Source: Thamnocephalis sphaerospora
Taxonomy: Eukaryota; Zoopagomycota; Zoopagomycetes; Zoopagales; Sigmoideomycetaceae
Direction of reading: 5' to 3'
NCBI GenBank assembly: GCA_003614735.1
Contig: KZ992475.1
Span: 1 to 47,379 of the forward strand
Length of the DNA stretch: 47,379 nucleotides
The notes under the pieces are model-generated. The model made no database searches. It was not told the origin of the DNA and saw nothing but the letters and a program-made list of their open reading frames with translations. The translations under genes and the position numbers were made by a program. Below are positions 1-13,099 of the stretch, piece by piece. The first letter of the stretch is position 1. Every line of letters begins with the position of its first letter.

Positions 1-483
1 TTTATTACAAGTGTCTGCCTAACGGCTGCGGCTTATATAGCGGGCGGCTTGCTGGTCGTAAGGCATCGACAGGGGCTAGTGATCGAGCCTATGTGGGCTT
101 GGAACAATATTGAATAACGTAGGATCGATGTTCGCGTTCTAATATTAGCCTCGGGACCCCATGTTGCTGTGTGCTCGGCGTCCGTGTCCTTCGCGTTAGC
201 TTGGTGGCGTCGCATTAGTATAAGATCGACGTCTGTGTACTAACGCGAACATCTGCACGGCAGACTCGGTGTGGTGGACGATATTTGTATGGAAAGTGGA
301 AAACACGTGCGGTTGGAGGCCCGCACGTTACATAGACCGTCTGCCACAAAGCCATGCTGTTTTCAAGTGCATGCCACAAGTCATGGCAGGACGTAAAGAA
401 GCGATGGAGATGAATGACAAGGTCGGTAAAATTACTGAGCATCAGTGTTTTGAATAGGCTTTGTCACTCTTTCACAACACACC
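1..483. other. Left-edge stretch without a supported gene
   Basis: Only short overlapping ORFs on both strands occur here, none with a recognisable domain, a good start context or a splice-linked continuation. The right part (about 300-483) is the expected 5' leader and promoter of the SR-rich gene that begins at 484. A TTTATT at 1-6 reads as AATAAA on the minus strand and could belong to a gene outside or inside the edge, but nothing else supports that. Confidence 0.4.
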
Positions 484-2177
484 ATGCCGCGCTCGCCCAC
501 ACGCGATTCCTCGCGGCGTCGTTCGCGGTCACGGTCGCCAACGGCCATCAAGACGTCACCGTATGTATGCGCAATAGTCGGCATTCGCGCTTTACTGCTC
601 ACAGCATTCGACCGTCAGTCGATCGCCAGGCAAGGACACTTCTCGTGATGATCACCGTCGCCAGCCACGATCGCGATCACGGTCACGGTCGCGGTCGCGG
701 TCACCAGAGCGCACGTAAGTATGCAGAGTGCACTAGCGCATGCGATGAAGCTGAGCTGACTATACTGGCTACATGCTCATGTTTTATGTCTGGCAAAATA
801 GTGGGCAAGTGACGCAGAACAGTAGCCCACGCAACGATACCGCTTACACTTTTACGGCGCTCTAGCTCTGGTGCAACAGCGGATTATCGACGCGATCGCC
901 ACGCTCGGTCGCGCTCGCGGGATCGTCATCGTGACCATAAGGATGACGATAGACGGCGGTATGCCTGCGATGCAGCACACGGGACACGACACGTGTTTAC
1001 ATCCAATACACGCGTAAATGTGATGTGCAGGGGTCGTAAGCGCAGTCGTTCTCGCCATCGACGCGATCGTTCGCGCAGCGAAAGCGATGAGCGCAGTAGT
1101 CGACGTCGGCGCCATCGTCGTCTTAGCTTAAGCGATAGCGACTCTTGGAGCTCTAGCGATTCGGGCAGCGACAGCGACGAATCGCGCTACGATCGTCGCG
1201 ACAAACGACGCTCACGAAAGCACAAGAAACATAGCAGGGATAAGAAAGTGGGTACACGCGGATGTGTATCGCTTTGCACAGTAAATGCCTGACAGTAATC
1301 GCTCACCATGTGCCAAAAGTCAAAGAAGAGTAAGAAGGAGAAGAAGAAGAAGAAGAAACACGACAAGGAAAAGTATCGCGCGTTAGGCGTGGTCGGCGAA
1401 GAATTTGGCAAATATGGAATTCTAGCCGAGACCGAGTATGTTGATGCGCTAAAAAAACAGCCATGGCTGCAATGATGGCCGCCGCACATGCTGATGCGCA
1501 TCGTATTCGCAATGTGTGTCAATTAGCATCTATTCCAAAGAACAAGAGCTACACGCCTGGCTGATGGAGGTTAAGAATGTATCACCAGAGGCGCTCAATC
1601 CGCAGCAGATGAAGCAATACTTTCGCACATTTATGGAAGGCAAGTTGCAGGCATTATAGTAGAGCAGACAGCGCTGAAAGACCTCCCGCTTACATTGTCG
1701 CGTCCAGATTACAACACGGCATCTCTGCCTCATGAAAAGTAAGCACTCGTTGCATGGTATAAAAGCATGGGATGGTTACTTATCACGTTTGGATGCTAGG
1801 TACTATAATATAGACAAGTGGGAGAAGAGCCAGTACGAGGGTGGCGACACATGGGGGCAGCGCATGATGGGCAGCGGTGGCGCTAGTTCATCGTCCTTTG
1901 GCGCAGTGAATCTGCTGCGTGACGAAGAGCAGCTAAGGTAGGGATAGTTGAATACGGTGCATCCGACAATCGTAGAGACTAATGCCGTTCTGCTAGACGC
2001 CAACGCATGGCCGGTGCTGGTGCCGGATCTCAAACCATCTCAGCCTTCAACGCGCCTATGATGACCAAGGAACAGTTGGAAGATCTACGACGTGTTCAGA
2101 ATGAGCGCGTGGCTGCTGAAAAGCTGCGCAAGATGGGCTATCAGCCCAAGGAAAACATGGGTGTGCGCTATGAATAA
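484..2177 (+). CDS. SR-rich nuclear protein with SCI1-like C-terminal module
   Basis: Nine exons: 484-564, 605-714, 866-958, 1031-1247, 1320-1435, 1527-1639, 1708-1738, 1800-1937, 1997-2177, giving 359 aa. Residues 1-167 are an Arg/Ser-rich tract with many RS dipeptides and an acidic Ser/Asp stretch, followed by a lysine run (about 170-180). A conserved-looking module follows: GEEFGKYGILAE, then ELHAWLMEVKNV, a YFRTFMEDYNTA segment and YYNIDKWE (about 190-262). I recall this combination from plant style cell-cycle inhibitor 1 (SCI1) and uncharacterised fungal relatives; family assignment is from memory. RS tracts usually mean nuclear speckle or splicing-linked location. The start ATG has a good context and opens directly into the RS tract. 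The intron after 1639 uses a GC donor (GCAAGT), required by frame. An AATAAA lies 21 nt after the stop. Exact biochemical role is unknown. Confidence 0.75.
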
Positions 2178-2197
2178 TGCACCATCGGTGACATGCC

Positions 2198-2203
2198 AAT
2201 AAA
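2198..2203 (+). terminator. Poly(A) signal of the SR-rich gene
   Basis: AATAAA hexamer 21 nt downstream of the stop at 2175-2177, followed by an A-rich run. It precedes the next gene's ATG by only about 90 bp, so the intergenic region is very compact. Confidence 0.6.
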
Positions 2204-2292
2204 AAAGAAAAATGCACCCGGCCCGCTCGCCTTGCACACATTCATTCCCGCCCGCCCACCTACTCGCGCCGTCTTGACGTAGCTCGGCCCGC

Positions 2293-4145
2293 ATGCTGCC
2301 CGCTAAGCGCCCGCGTATCACGAACCATCTGAGCGGCCGGCGCCGCGACGAGACCGCCGAGGAAGACGGCATAAGCGCCGACGCGGTCATTCAGCGCCAG
2401 CTTGCGGCCGCCTGTCCACCACATCCTCTCGGCGTACGACCCGAAGGCAACCGCTATCTGGACGCACTAGAAGCATCGGAATCGCGTCGACGTGGCGACA
2501 GCGCCGACGATGCACGCGATGCCTTCCGTGACACGCGCACGCTCGGCCTGGGTGCACTAGCTGGGCTGCCGGACGACCTGCTGCTGCAACAACTGTTTCG
2601 CCGCCTGCCCGCCGCCGCGGTGACACGGCTGGAGCGCGTGAGCAAGGCTTTTTACGCTTTGGCGCGCCACGACGAAGACTGGAAGGATCGCGTGCTGACC
2701 GAGTTTGGCGGCGAATTCCAGTATACACACAGCTGGCGTGCTACCTACGCCCAGTGCGTGCTTGCTCGCCAAGGCGCGGCCACAGACGAGACAAAGTACG
2801 CAGAACCTGTGCAAGCACGCTGGATGTACTCTGACGCGCTCTTCCAGCCGTGGCACTATGCCGCTGTGGATCTTGCAGCGTTTGTCGGCGCTGATGCTCC
2901 CGAGACGGTCGACCGACGTCACGGCCTCACCGTAGAAGCGTTTCTGCGCGAGTACGAGCGGCCGAATCGACCGGTGGTGCTGGCAGATGGTGCACGTCAT
3001 TGGCCGGCGATGCAAGCGTGGACACGCGACGCACTGCTGGACCACTACGGAGACGTACGCTTTCGAGCTGAACGCGTCGATATTCGGCTAAAGGACTACT
3101 GGCGCTATGCTGAGCGCCAATGCGACGAGTCACCGCTCTACCTATTCGACCGTGGCTTCACCGAGCGCTGCCCGAAAATGCGAGACGAATTCGAAGTGCC
3201 ACCCTACTTTCGCGAAGACCTCTTTTCGTTGCTCGGTGCTGAGGCGCGCCCAGATTACCGCTGGCTGATTGTTGGACCGGCTCGCAGCGGATCTACCTTC
3301 CACAAGGACCCTAACGCCACCTCGGCATGGAATGCCATTGTTTCGGGCGCAAAAAAATGGATCCTCTTCCCGCCCGAGACACTGCCGCCGGGCGTGTTTG
3401 CCAACGAAGGTAAGCTGAAGCTGCGCGCGTTTGCATGATGTAGCCTGTTGCACTGCTGACACGCAGGCCGCCAACACTAGACGAGTCAGAGGTTACAGCG
3501 CCAGTGTCGGTGATGGAGTGGTTCCACCATTACTATGGTGCTGCTCGACGCATGGCGCAGCCGCCGCTTGAGTGCGTCTGCCGCGCCGGCGAGGTGATGT
3601 TTGTGCCGCGCGGCTGGTGGCACTGCGTGATCAATCTCGAGTATACGGTGGCCGTCACGCAAAACTATGTCAGCCGCAGCAACCTGCGCGAGGTGCTGCA
3701 GTTTGTGCGCGAACACCCGGAACAGATCAGCGGACTGCGCGGCGTGGTTGACGAAGAGTGCGGCGTCGAGACGGCGGAGAGCGTCTGCAACGGCGACCAG
3801 GAGCGTCTGCGCTTTTACCAGCAGTTCTGCGACGTGCTAGCGACGGCCTTTCCGGACGAGATGCCAGCGCTGATTGATGCGGAGCGCCAGGATGCTGAAG
3901 AGCGTGCGCAAAAGGCTGCTGCTCTGCGCGCACGCCCCAGCTGGTGGGAGCAGCTTAAGGCAGGCACGGCCCCGGCAGATACCGATTCGGCCAGCAACGA
4001 CGAAGCCGCGGCCCCGGCACCCGCCTTTTCCTTCTCATTCGGCGGTCTGTCCAACGATGATGCAGCAGACGCTGCAGGGACCGACGACAAGCCCACCGGC
4101 AACGGTGGCTTCTGTTTCGGGTTTGCTATTTCCGAACATAATTAA
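2293..4145 (+). CDS. F-box and JmjC domain protein (JMJD6-like 2-oxoglutarate/Fe(II) dioxygenase)
   Basis: Two exons, 2293-3409 and 3481-4145, giving 593 aa. An F-box-like segment (about 90-135, GLPDDLLLQQLFRRLP) suggests SCF ubiquitin-ligase docking. The JmjC core follows (about 210-460): Fe(II) ligands H337 and D339 in a FHKDPNATSAWN motif and H420 in PRGWWHCVINLE, with a WILFPPE strand and a TQNY strand typical of the JMJD6/PSR group. All three iron ligands are present, so an active hydroxylase or demethylase is plausible; substrate unknown. The single intron must end at the AG at 3479-3480, not at an earlier CAG at 3464-3466, because only this keeps the frame (NEDESEVTAPVSVMEW). The C-terminal tail is Ala/Asp-rich and carries FSFSFGG and FCFGF phenylalanine-glycine-like motifs, which is unusual. 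The ATG follows the preceding gene by about 115 bp. Confidence 0.85.
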
Positions 4146-4264
4146 ACAATACTGTCACGGCCAGTCACATGATACGCTGACGTAGCAGCGCATGCCCAAT
4201 ATGAAGCGGTGCTGCCCCAGCTTGCAACTGCCCTCCACCATTCTCCACTACCCAATTGTCCACC

Positions 4265-4927
4265 ATGAGTAAGTGCCAGCCGCGGAGCGTTGCGAGTCTG
4301 TGGTTAACTGGTGATGCGACAGCCTCCGGCCACCATCACAAGACCAGCAGCACCGGCGAGCAGTTGGAGAAACTGCTGGCTAGCCGACCAGAACAAGAGG
4401 CGTTGGTGAATAAGAACATCCTCAAAGGTATAAGAGCATGACAGGCAGCCGTCATATCGGCAGCAGCTGAACGGTGACTGTCCTGGGCGCGCGTAGACCC
4501 CAATGTTGCCCCGGCACTCCATGCCAAGAAAGGCGAGCTGGAGCGTGCGCGAGTGGAAGATCAGCTAGAGCGAAAGATTCAGCACCGACCCGATGCACAG
4601 GACCTTGTCGAGAAGCATATTTTGATTGGTGCGACTGCGATAAAGCAACGGCGGTAGCATGAGCATACAGCGCTAATGTGCTGTGTCTTGTGCGAATGGC
4701 TAGACGCGGATGTCGCTCCTTCGCTCCGGGCCGCCAAGCACGATTTGGAGCGCGCTCAGCTTGAGGATACGCTGGAGAAGAAGATCCACGACCGACCGCC
4801 AGCAGAGCAGTTGGTTGAGAAGCATATTCTCCACGGTAAGCATGCCTGCTGCACTTTGACCCGCGCAGCATACACTGACTCGTTGACTGCCATTCACCTG
4901 TCAGACGAAGACAAGCCTACTTGCTAG
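4265..4927 (+). CDS. Small RPEL-repeat protein
   Basis: Five exons, 4265-4268, 4323-4427, 4497-4628, 4704-4835 and 4905-4927, give 131 aa. Three repeats are visible, each containing RPxxxxLVxKxIL: RPEQEALVNKNIL, RPDAQDLVEKHIL and RPPAEQLVEKHIL, each preceded by an acidic/basic helix. This is the RPEL motif that binds monomeric actin in MRTF and Phactr proteins, so G-actin binding or actin-dependent localisation is the likely role. The first coding exon is only four bases (ATGA). The exon 2/3, 3/4 and 4/5 junctions are all phase 1, and exons 3 and 4 are both exactly 132 nt, each encoding one repeat, which points to exon duplication. A short His-containing N-terminus and a five-residue tail (DEDKPTC after the last repeat) complete the protein. 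No other domain is present. Confidence 0.85.
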
Positions 4928-5072
4928 CCGTCCATGCCGCATAGCCACTCAGCCCGCTTCTGCACGTGCGCAGATGGATTGACTCACAGTGACCCAGGCT
5001 GCATTGCGTGGAGGCAGTCGAGTGCGCGACGTTGCCGGAGTGTAAAAGTAAAACTGGCGACGACGGCTTCTC

Positions 5073-5079
5073 TATAAAA
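5073..5079 (+). promoter_or_regulatory. TATA-like box upstream of alanyl-tRNA synthetase
   Basis: TATAAAA in a TCTCTATAAAATGAG context, 185 bp before the ATG at 5264, followed by a pyrimidine-rich leader (CTTTTTGTTTTCTC and more). Position and context fit a core promoter with transcription start near 5100-5115; start site not observable here. Confidence 0.45.
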
Positions 5080-5263
5080 TGAGCGCCGCCGTCAATTGTC
5101 TGTGAGCTCTTTTTGTTTTCTCACCCACAGTGGCTGTTGCACCGACGGTTGTTGTTCTCTTGTCGACACGCGCAAGCGCCACAGTCTCTCACCGTTGTCG
5201 GATCTCTGCTCCGTCTAGGTCTGCCTTCTTGTACTGTCTATAAGCTTCGCTTACACCGCCACC

Positions 5264-9042
<3,779 letters not shown>

Positions 9043-9188
9043 GCACGAGAAGCGATCCTTTTAGCCATGCATACAGCATCGTTTTTCATATAAAAGCTGA
9101 TGTTGTCTATGTGACGACAATGTCCAAATGTTGTTGTGCCTTGCTGTACTTGCCCCTCTGCACATTCCATCCTACCGCAGCAACATAG

Positions 9189-10389
9189 ATGCAATGTAGG
9201 CAACAGACGGTGTCAGAGTCGCTACGACCGGTAGACACTGACTGCCTGTGTAGTCACTGAGGAGGCAGAAGCGACGATTCGACCGGCGTACCGCGCTGGA
9301 CGCAAACCAACCGCGGTGCGTGTCTATACTGTCAACGAGGAATCCCGGTACGCGACAACAGCGGCAGTCCTACAGTGCTGACAATGTGATCGCAAGTGCT
9401 GACGCAGCTAGTGCGTGCAGTTACCTGGTAGTTGAGAACGTGCCGGCACTCGGCGTTGTTGACGAGCTGATTAGCCTTGTGTCGGCCTATGGCGACGTGG
9501 AAGAGTATGCGACACGGCTGTGGTGAACTGCATAGCAGCTGCTCATACGTATGTTGACCTGTAGGTATCGCCTGCTGGACGACTATGCCGCTGAGGAGCA
9601 TACAGACGCATACTGGATCAAGTTCAAGCTGCTGATGGCATCAAAGCAGGTAGCATGAGCACACAAAGGTCGCGATAACACCTGCTTACCGTCTGCCAGG
9701 CTGGCCAAGCGACGGCTAGATGATCATATGTTTTTCCATGCACCATTACGGATTCGCTATGGTCCAGAATACGAGTCGATCGATGATGTACGCGCCAAGT
9801 TGGCCGAGCGAGCGCGCAGTGTGGCGGCATATTTTTCGCCGCCAGTTTATCGCCCACCGTTGCCACCGCCCAGTAGTTGTGTCAATCAGCAAAAGTAGGT
9901 TGCGTCGCAGCGGTTGTATAGGCGGGACGATAGATTCAGTATACGGATGTCTAACAGCACGTCGGTCTGCTTGAGCAGTGTCACGGACGACGCAGACGAG
10001 GTGGATCCATTGGACGTGCGCAGCAGACATCTTTTATTTCAAAAGCCTGCATCATTCGACGCAAATCATACGCCACCAGCACAGCCTAGTGATCAAAGCA
10101 TTGATGCTCCGGCTGTCATATACCCCACACCATCCATCGCTACTAGCGGCGAGTACGATGTAAGTAGCATGCCTGATGGTCCACCAACGTATTTTGCGTG
10201 CTTATCACCCATCTGTAGCCAATGTACGCCACAGCAGCCTCCATTCGCAAACGCATCCAGCGCGCTTCAGCACCTCCAGTTCAGGCATGCAAAACAGCCT
10301 CGTCAAATGGTGGCGCCAGCAAGGATGCATCGGTATCCAACGACGCTGCACAAACGGTGGATAAGCGCAAGCGACGGCGACGCATCTAA
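9189..10389 (+). CDS. RBM48: RBM48-like RNA-recognition-motif protein (minor spliceosome factor)
   Basis: Seven exons: 9189-9195, 9254-9347, 9421-9522, 9565-9649, 9710-9894, 9922-10159, 10219-10389, giving 293 aa. The N-terminus reads IRPAYRAGRKPTAVRVYT and NEESRYLVVENVP, then an RRM-like fold with LVSAYGDVEEY, TDAYWIKFK and the DDHMFFHAPLRIRYGPEYES block; these match the RBM48 pattern of a single RRM after a YR/P-rich lead. Human RBM48 pairs with ARMC7 and is needed for U12-type intron splicing; that role is family knowledge. The C-terminal half is low-complexity and ends KRKRRRRI, a likely nuclear localisation signal. The first coding exon is only seven bases (ATGCAAT). The exon 5 acceptor must be the AAG at 9707-9709, not the CAG ten bases upstream, to keep frame, so the residues at that junction (ASKQRRLDD) are the least certain part. 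Confidence 0.85.
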
Positions 10390-10624
10390 GCCACAGCGCA
10401 GCCATGCATCCGTCAGCGCCAGAGCTCATCGCTCATAGCTTGCTATAACTATTGAGGAAACTATTTTAGAGATCATAAATGAAGTGCCCGAGAGCGCGAT
10501 ACCACTAAACATTATTATGCGGCACTAGAAGCAACAGCCAAGCGGATAGCAACGCGCAAACCACGCAACACACTAGCGAATCCAGCGCAATATCTACGTG
10601 GTAGCTAGCGCGTCAAGACGACGT
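10390..10624. other. Convergent intergenic spacer
   Basis: A 235 bp AT-richer spacer between the 3' ends of RBM48 (plus) and the Pro-rich glycoprotein gene (minus). It contains several stop codons in all frames and no RNA gene or repeat that I can see. Confidence 0.5.
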
Positions 10625-13099
10625 CTAGTAGTCGTAATCCGACTTGGGGCTTTCGGATGGCTTCTCTCCCTTTGGCGGGCCGCTGTTGCTCGGATACGGG
10701 CCACTGGTTCCCGGAGCCGGGGACGGAGGCGGCGACGGCGAGGGATTCGGCTTCTTGGGGCCGTTGTCGACCGGGTACGGGCTGTCGGGCTTAGGGGCAG
10801 GAGATGGGTTAGGGGACGGAGATGGGGATGGGGACGGAGATGGGGATGGGGACGGCGATGGGGACGGCGATGGGGATGGAGACGGCGTTGGGACCGGAGC
10901 CGGCGATGGAGATGGGGACGGCGTTGGAGACGGCGACGGCGTAGTCTGGTTATTGCCTGCACCTGGTGTTGGCACTGGGGCCGGCGTAGTTGGGTAGCCA
11001 CCGCCCGTGCTCGGAGCCGGCGACGGGACTGGCATAGTCTGGTTGCCGCCCGCACCCGGAGTCGGCGCCGGCGTGGTCTGGTTGCCACCTGCGCCCGGAG
11101 TCGGCACTGGAACTGGTGCTGGAGACGGCGTTGGCGTCGGCGTCGGCTTAGAGCCGCTGTCGGTTTCGTTGCATGGCACGGACTGGTTACCGCCTGCACC
11201 CGGGGTCGGCACTGGAACCGGAGCCGGAGACGGCGTTGGATTGCACGGACTACCTGGCTTGCCATCGCACGGCGTCTCGCCGCCACCCGGAGTCGGCACT
11301 GGGATCGGAGCTGGCGACGGCGACGGTGACGGCGACGGAGAACCTGCGCCTGCACCGTTATCATCGCACGGCACGTTCTGGTTGTTACCAGCACCCGGCT
11401 GCGGGGTCGGAGTTGGCTCTGGCACAGGGACCAGGGTGGTCTCATTGTAGGTGATGGTCTCTTGGCCTGGGAACTCGCCACCATAGGTCACGTTGCCACC
11501 GGCTGGCGCCGGCGCCGGCGTCACCGGCTGCTGCTGCTGTGGCGGCTTGTAGCCGAGCGGTGCTGGCGCGCAGATGCAGATCTGGTTGGTGGACGGAATG
11601 TAGATGGGTGCCGGAGCTGGAGTTGGTTGCGGAACCGGCACCGTCTGGTTGTTGCCTGCACCCGGGAGGTCATCGTCATCACACGGCTCGTCCGGAATAG
11701 TTTGGTTGCCACCAGGCACCGGATAGTCGTCATCATCATCACACGGCTCATCGGGGATGGTCTGGTTACCGCCCGGAATTGGGATAGGCGTCGGGTTGCA
11801 CGGGCTACCTGGCTTGCCATCGCATGGCGTGGTCTCGTTGCCGCCTGGGACTGGGACCGGGGCCGGCGACGGCGACGGGTTGCACGGGCTGCCTGGCTTG
11901 CCATCACACGGTGTGGTCTCGTTGCCGCCTGGGACTGGGACCGGGGCCGGCGACGGCGACGGGTTGCACGGGCTGCCTGGCTTGCCATCACAGGGTGTGG
12001 TCTCGTTGCCGCCTGGGACTGGGACAGGAGCCGGCGACGGCGTTGGGTTGCACGGGCTACCAGGAGTGCCAGGGCATGGTGTGGTCTCGTTACCGCCTGG
12101 AACCGGAACTGGTGCTGGCGTCGGAACTGGCGCCGGTGTCGGATTGCACGGGCTACCAGGAGTGCCAGGGCACGGCGTGGTCTCGTTACCGCCTGGAACT
12201 GGGACTGGTGCTGGCGTTGGCACCGGGGTAGGTGCTGGCGTCACTGGGTTGGTTCCGTTGCATGGCTTGTCGCCGCCAGTGCCAGTGCCTGGCGCCGGAG
12301 TCGGGACTGGCGCAGGCGTCGGATTGCACGGGCTGCCTGGAGTGCCAGGGCACGGCGTAGTTTCGTTACCACCAGGAACCGGGACTGGCGCCGGAGTCGG
12401 GACTGGCGCAGGCGTCGGGTTGCAAGGGCTGCCTGGGGTGCCATCGCAAGGCGTGGTCTCGTTACCGCCTGGAACTGGGACTGGTGCCGGTGTCGGCACC
12501 GGAGTAGGTGCTGGCGTTACCGGCTCAGTTCCGTTGCATGGCTTGTCGCCACCGGAACCAGTGCCTGGAGTCGGAGACGGAGACGGCTGTGGGGCCGGCG
12601 TCGGCACAGGGACCGGAGACGGCGCCGGTGTACCTGGGCTGGTTCCGTTGCATGGTTTGTCATCGGTACCATTGCCTGGCACCGGGACTGGAGCCGGCGT
12701 CGGTGTACCCGGGCTGGTTCCATTGCACGGCTTATCGTCGGTACCATTGCCTGGCGCTGGGACTGGAGCCGGGCTCGGCGTCGGCGTACCCGGGCTGGTT
12801 TCATTGCATGGCTTGTCAGAATCCTTGTCGCCACCTGGCGATGGAATCGGGAGCGGAAGCGGATTCTTGCCATCACCCAGCGACGGAATCGGGAACGGAA
12901 GCGGATTCTTACCATCGCCTAGAGACGGGAGCGACGGAAGCGGACTGTCGCCGCCACCTCCCAGCGATGGAATTGGGAATGGGAGCGGGCTATCACCGGA
13001 GTCTGAGCCTGATGATCCACCAGTCGAGAAGCTCGGCATGGCGTATGCGCCCTGCGCGGCCAGGTAAAGGGCAGCGGTGAGAAAAAGTGTAATCCTCAT
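10625..13099 (-). CDS. Secreted Pro-rich, sequon-studded repeat glycoprotein (cell-wall or extracellular)
   Basis: Single exon, 824 aa. It starts with a signal peptide ([20 protein letters not shown], likely cleaved after residue 20). No enzyme domain follows. Regions in order: Gly/Ser plus LPFPIPSLG-type repeats (about 21-95); [16 protein letters not shown] repeats; an array with unit [23 protein letters not shown] (about 200-440), in which every unit has an Asn-x-Thr sequon and a spaced cysteine pair; acidic units ([13 protein letters not shown]); a Gln-rich patch; and a C-terminal extensin-like (SP)n tract. Expect heavy N- and O-glycosylation and possible disulfide cross-linking in the wall. 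No clear GPI attachment tail: the C-terminus is polar (SPKSDYDY). The plus strand carries long fortuitous ORFs because the repeats lack stop codons. A TATATA at 13404-13409 is a possible promoter element. No characterised homologue recognised. Confidence 0.85.
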   Translation of the reverse strand: MRITLFLTAALYLAAQGAYAMPSFSTGGSSGSDSGDSPLPFPIPSLGGGGDSPLPSLPSLGDGKNPLPFPIPSLGDGKNPLPLPIPSPGGDKDSDKPCNETSPGTPTPSPAPVPAPGNGTDDKPCNGTSPGTPTPAPVPVPGNGTDDKPCNGTSPGTPAPSPVPVPTPAPQPSPSPTPGTGSGGDKPCNGTEPVTPAPTPVPTPAPVPVPGGNETTPCDGTPGSPCNPTPAPVPTPAPVPVPGGNETTPCPGTPGSPCNPTPAPVPTPAPGTGTGGDKPCNGTNPVTPAPTPVPTPAPVPVPGGNETTPCPGTPGSPCNPTPAPVPTPAPVPVPGGNETTPCPGTPGSPCNPTPSPAPVPVPGGNETTPCDGKPGSPCNPSPSPAPVPVPGGNETTPCDGKPGSPCNPSPSPAPVPVPGGNETTPCDGKPGSPCNPTPIPIPGGNQTIPDEPCDDDDDYPVPGGNQTIPDEPCDDDDLPGAGNNQTVPVPQPTPAPAPIYIPSTNQICICAPAPLGYKPPQQQQPVTPAPAPAGGNVTYGGEFPGQETITYNETTLVPVPEPTPTPQPGAGNNQNVPCDDNGAGAGSPSPSPSPSPAPIPVPTPGGGETPCDGKPGSPCNPTPSPAPVPVPTPGAGGNQSVPCNETDSGSKPTPTPTPSPAPVPVPTPGAGGNQTTPAPTPGAGGNQTMPVPSPAPSTGGGYPTTPAPVPTPGAGNNQTTPSPSPTPSPSPSPAPVPTPSPSPSPSPSPSPSPSPSPSPSPSPNPSPAPKPDSPYPVDNGPKKPNPSPSPPPSPAPGTSGPYPSNSGPPKGEKPSESPKSDYDY
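11800..12110. repeat. 84-bp tandem coding repeat inside the Pro-rich gene
   Basis: The word ggtctcgtt recurs at 11831, 11915, 11999 and 12083, exactly 84 bp apart, with nearly identical intervening sequence in the first copies; further units downstream (spacing about 96 bp and more) are diverged. Each 84-bp unit encodes 28 residues with one N-glycosylation sequon and two cysteines. This is the signature of unequal crossing-over or slippage. Confidence 0.85.

Noticed and set aside
10598-13080. Plus-strand and other-frame ORFs of 190 to 486 codons opposite the Pro-rich gene
   Set aside because: They arise because the C/P-rich repeats contain no stop codons in several frames; their products are Arg/Trp/Gly- or Gly/Val-rich low complexity with no signal, domain or proper start context.
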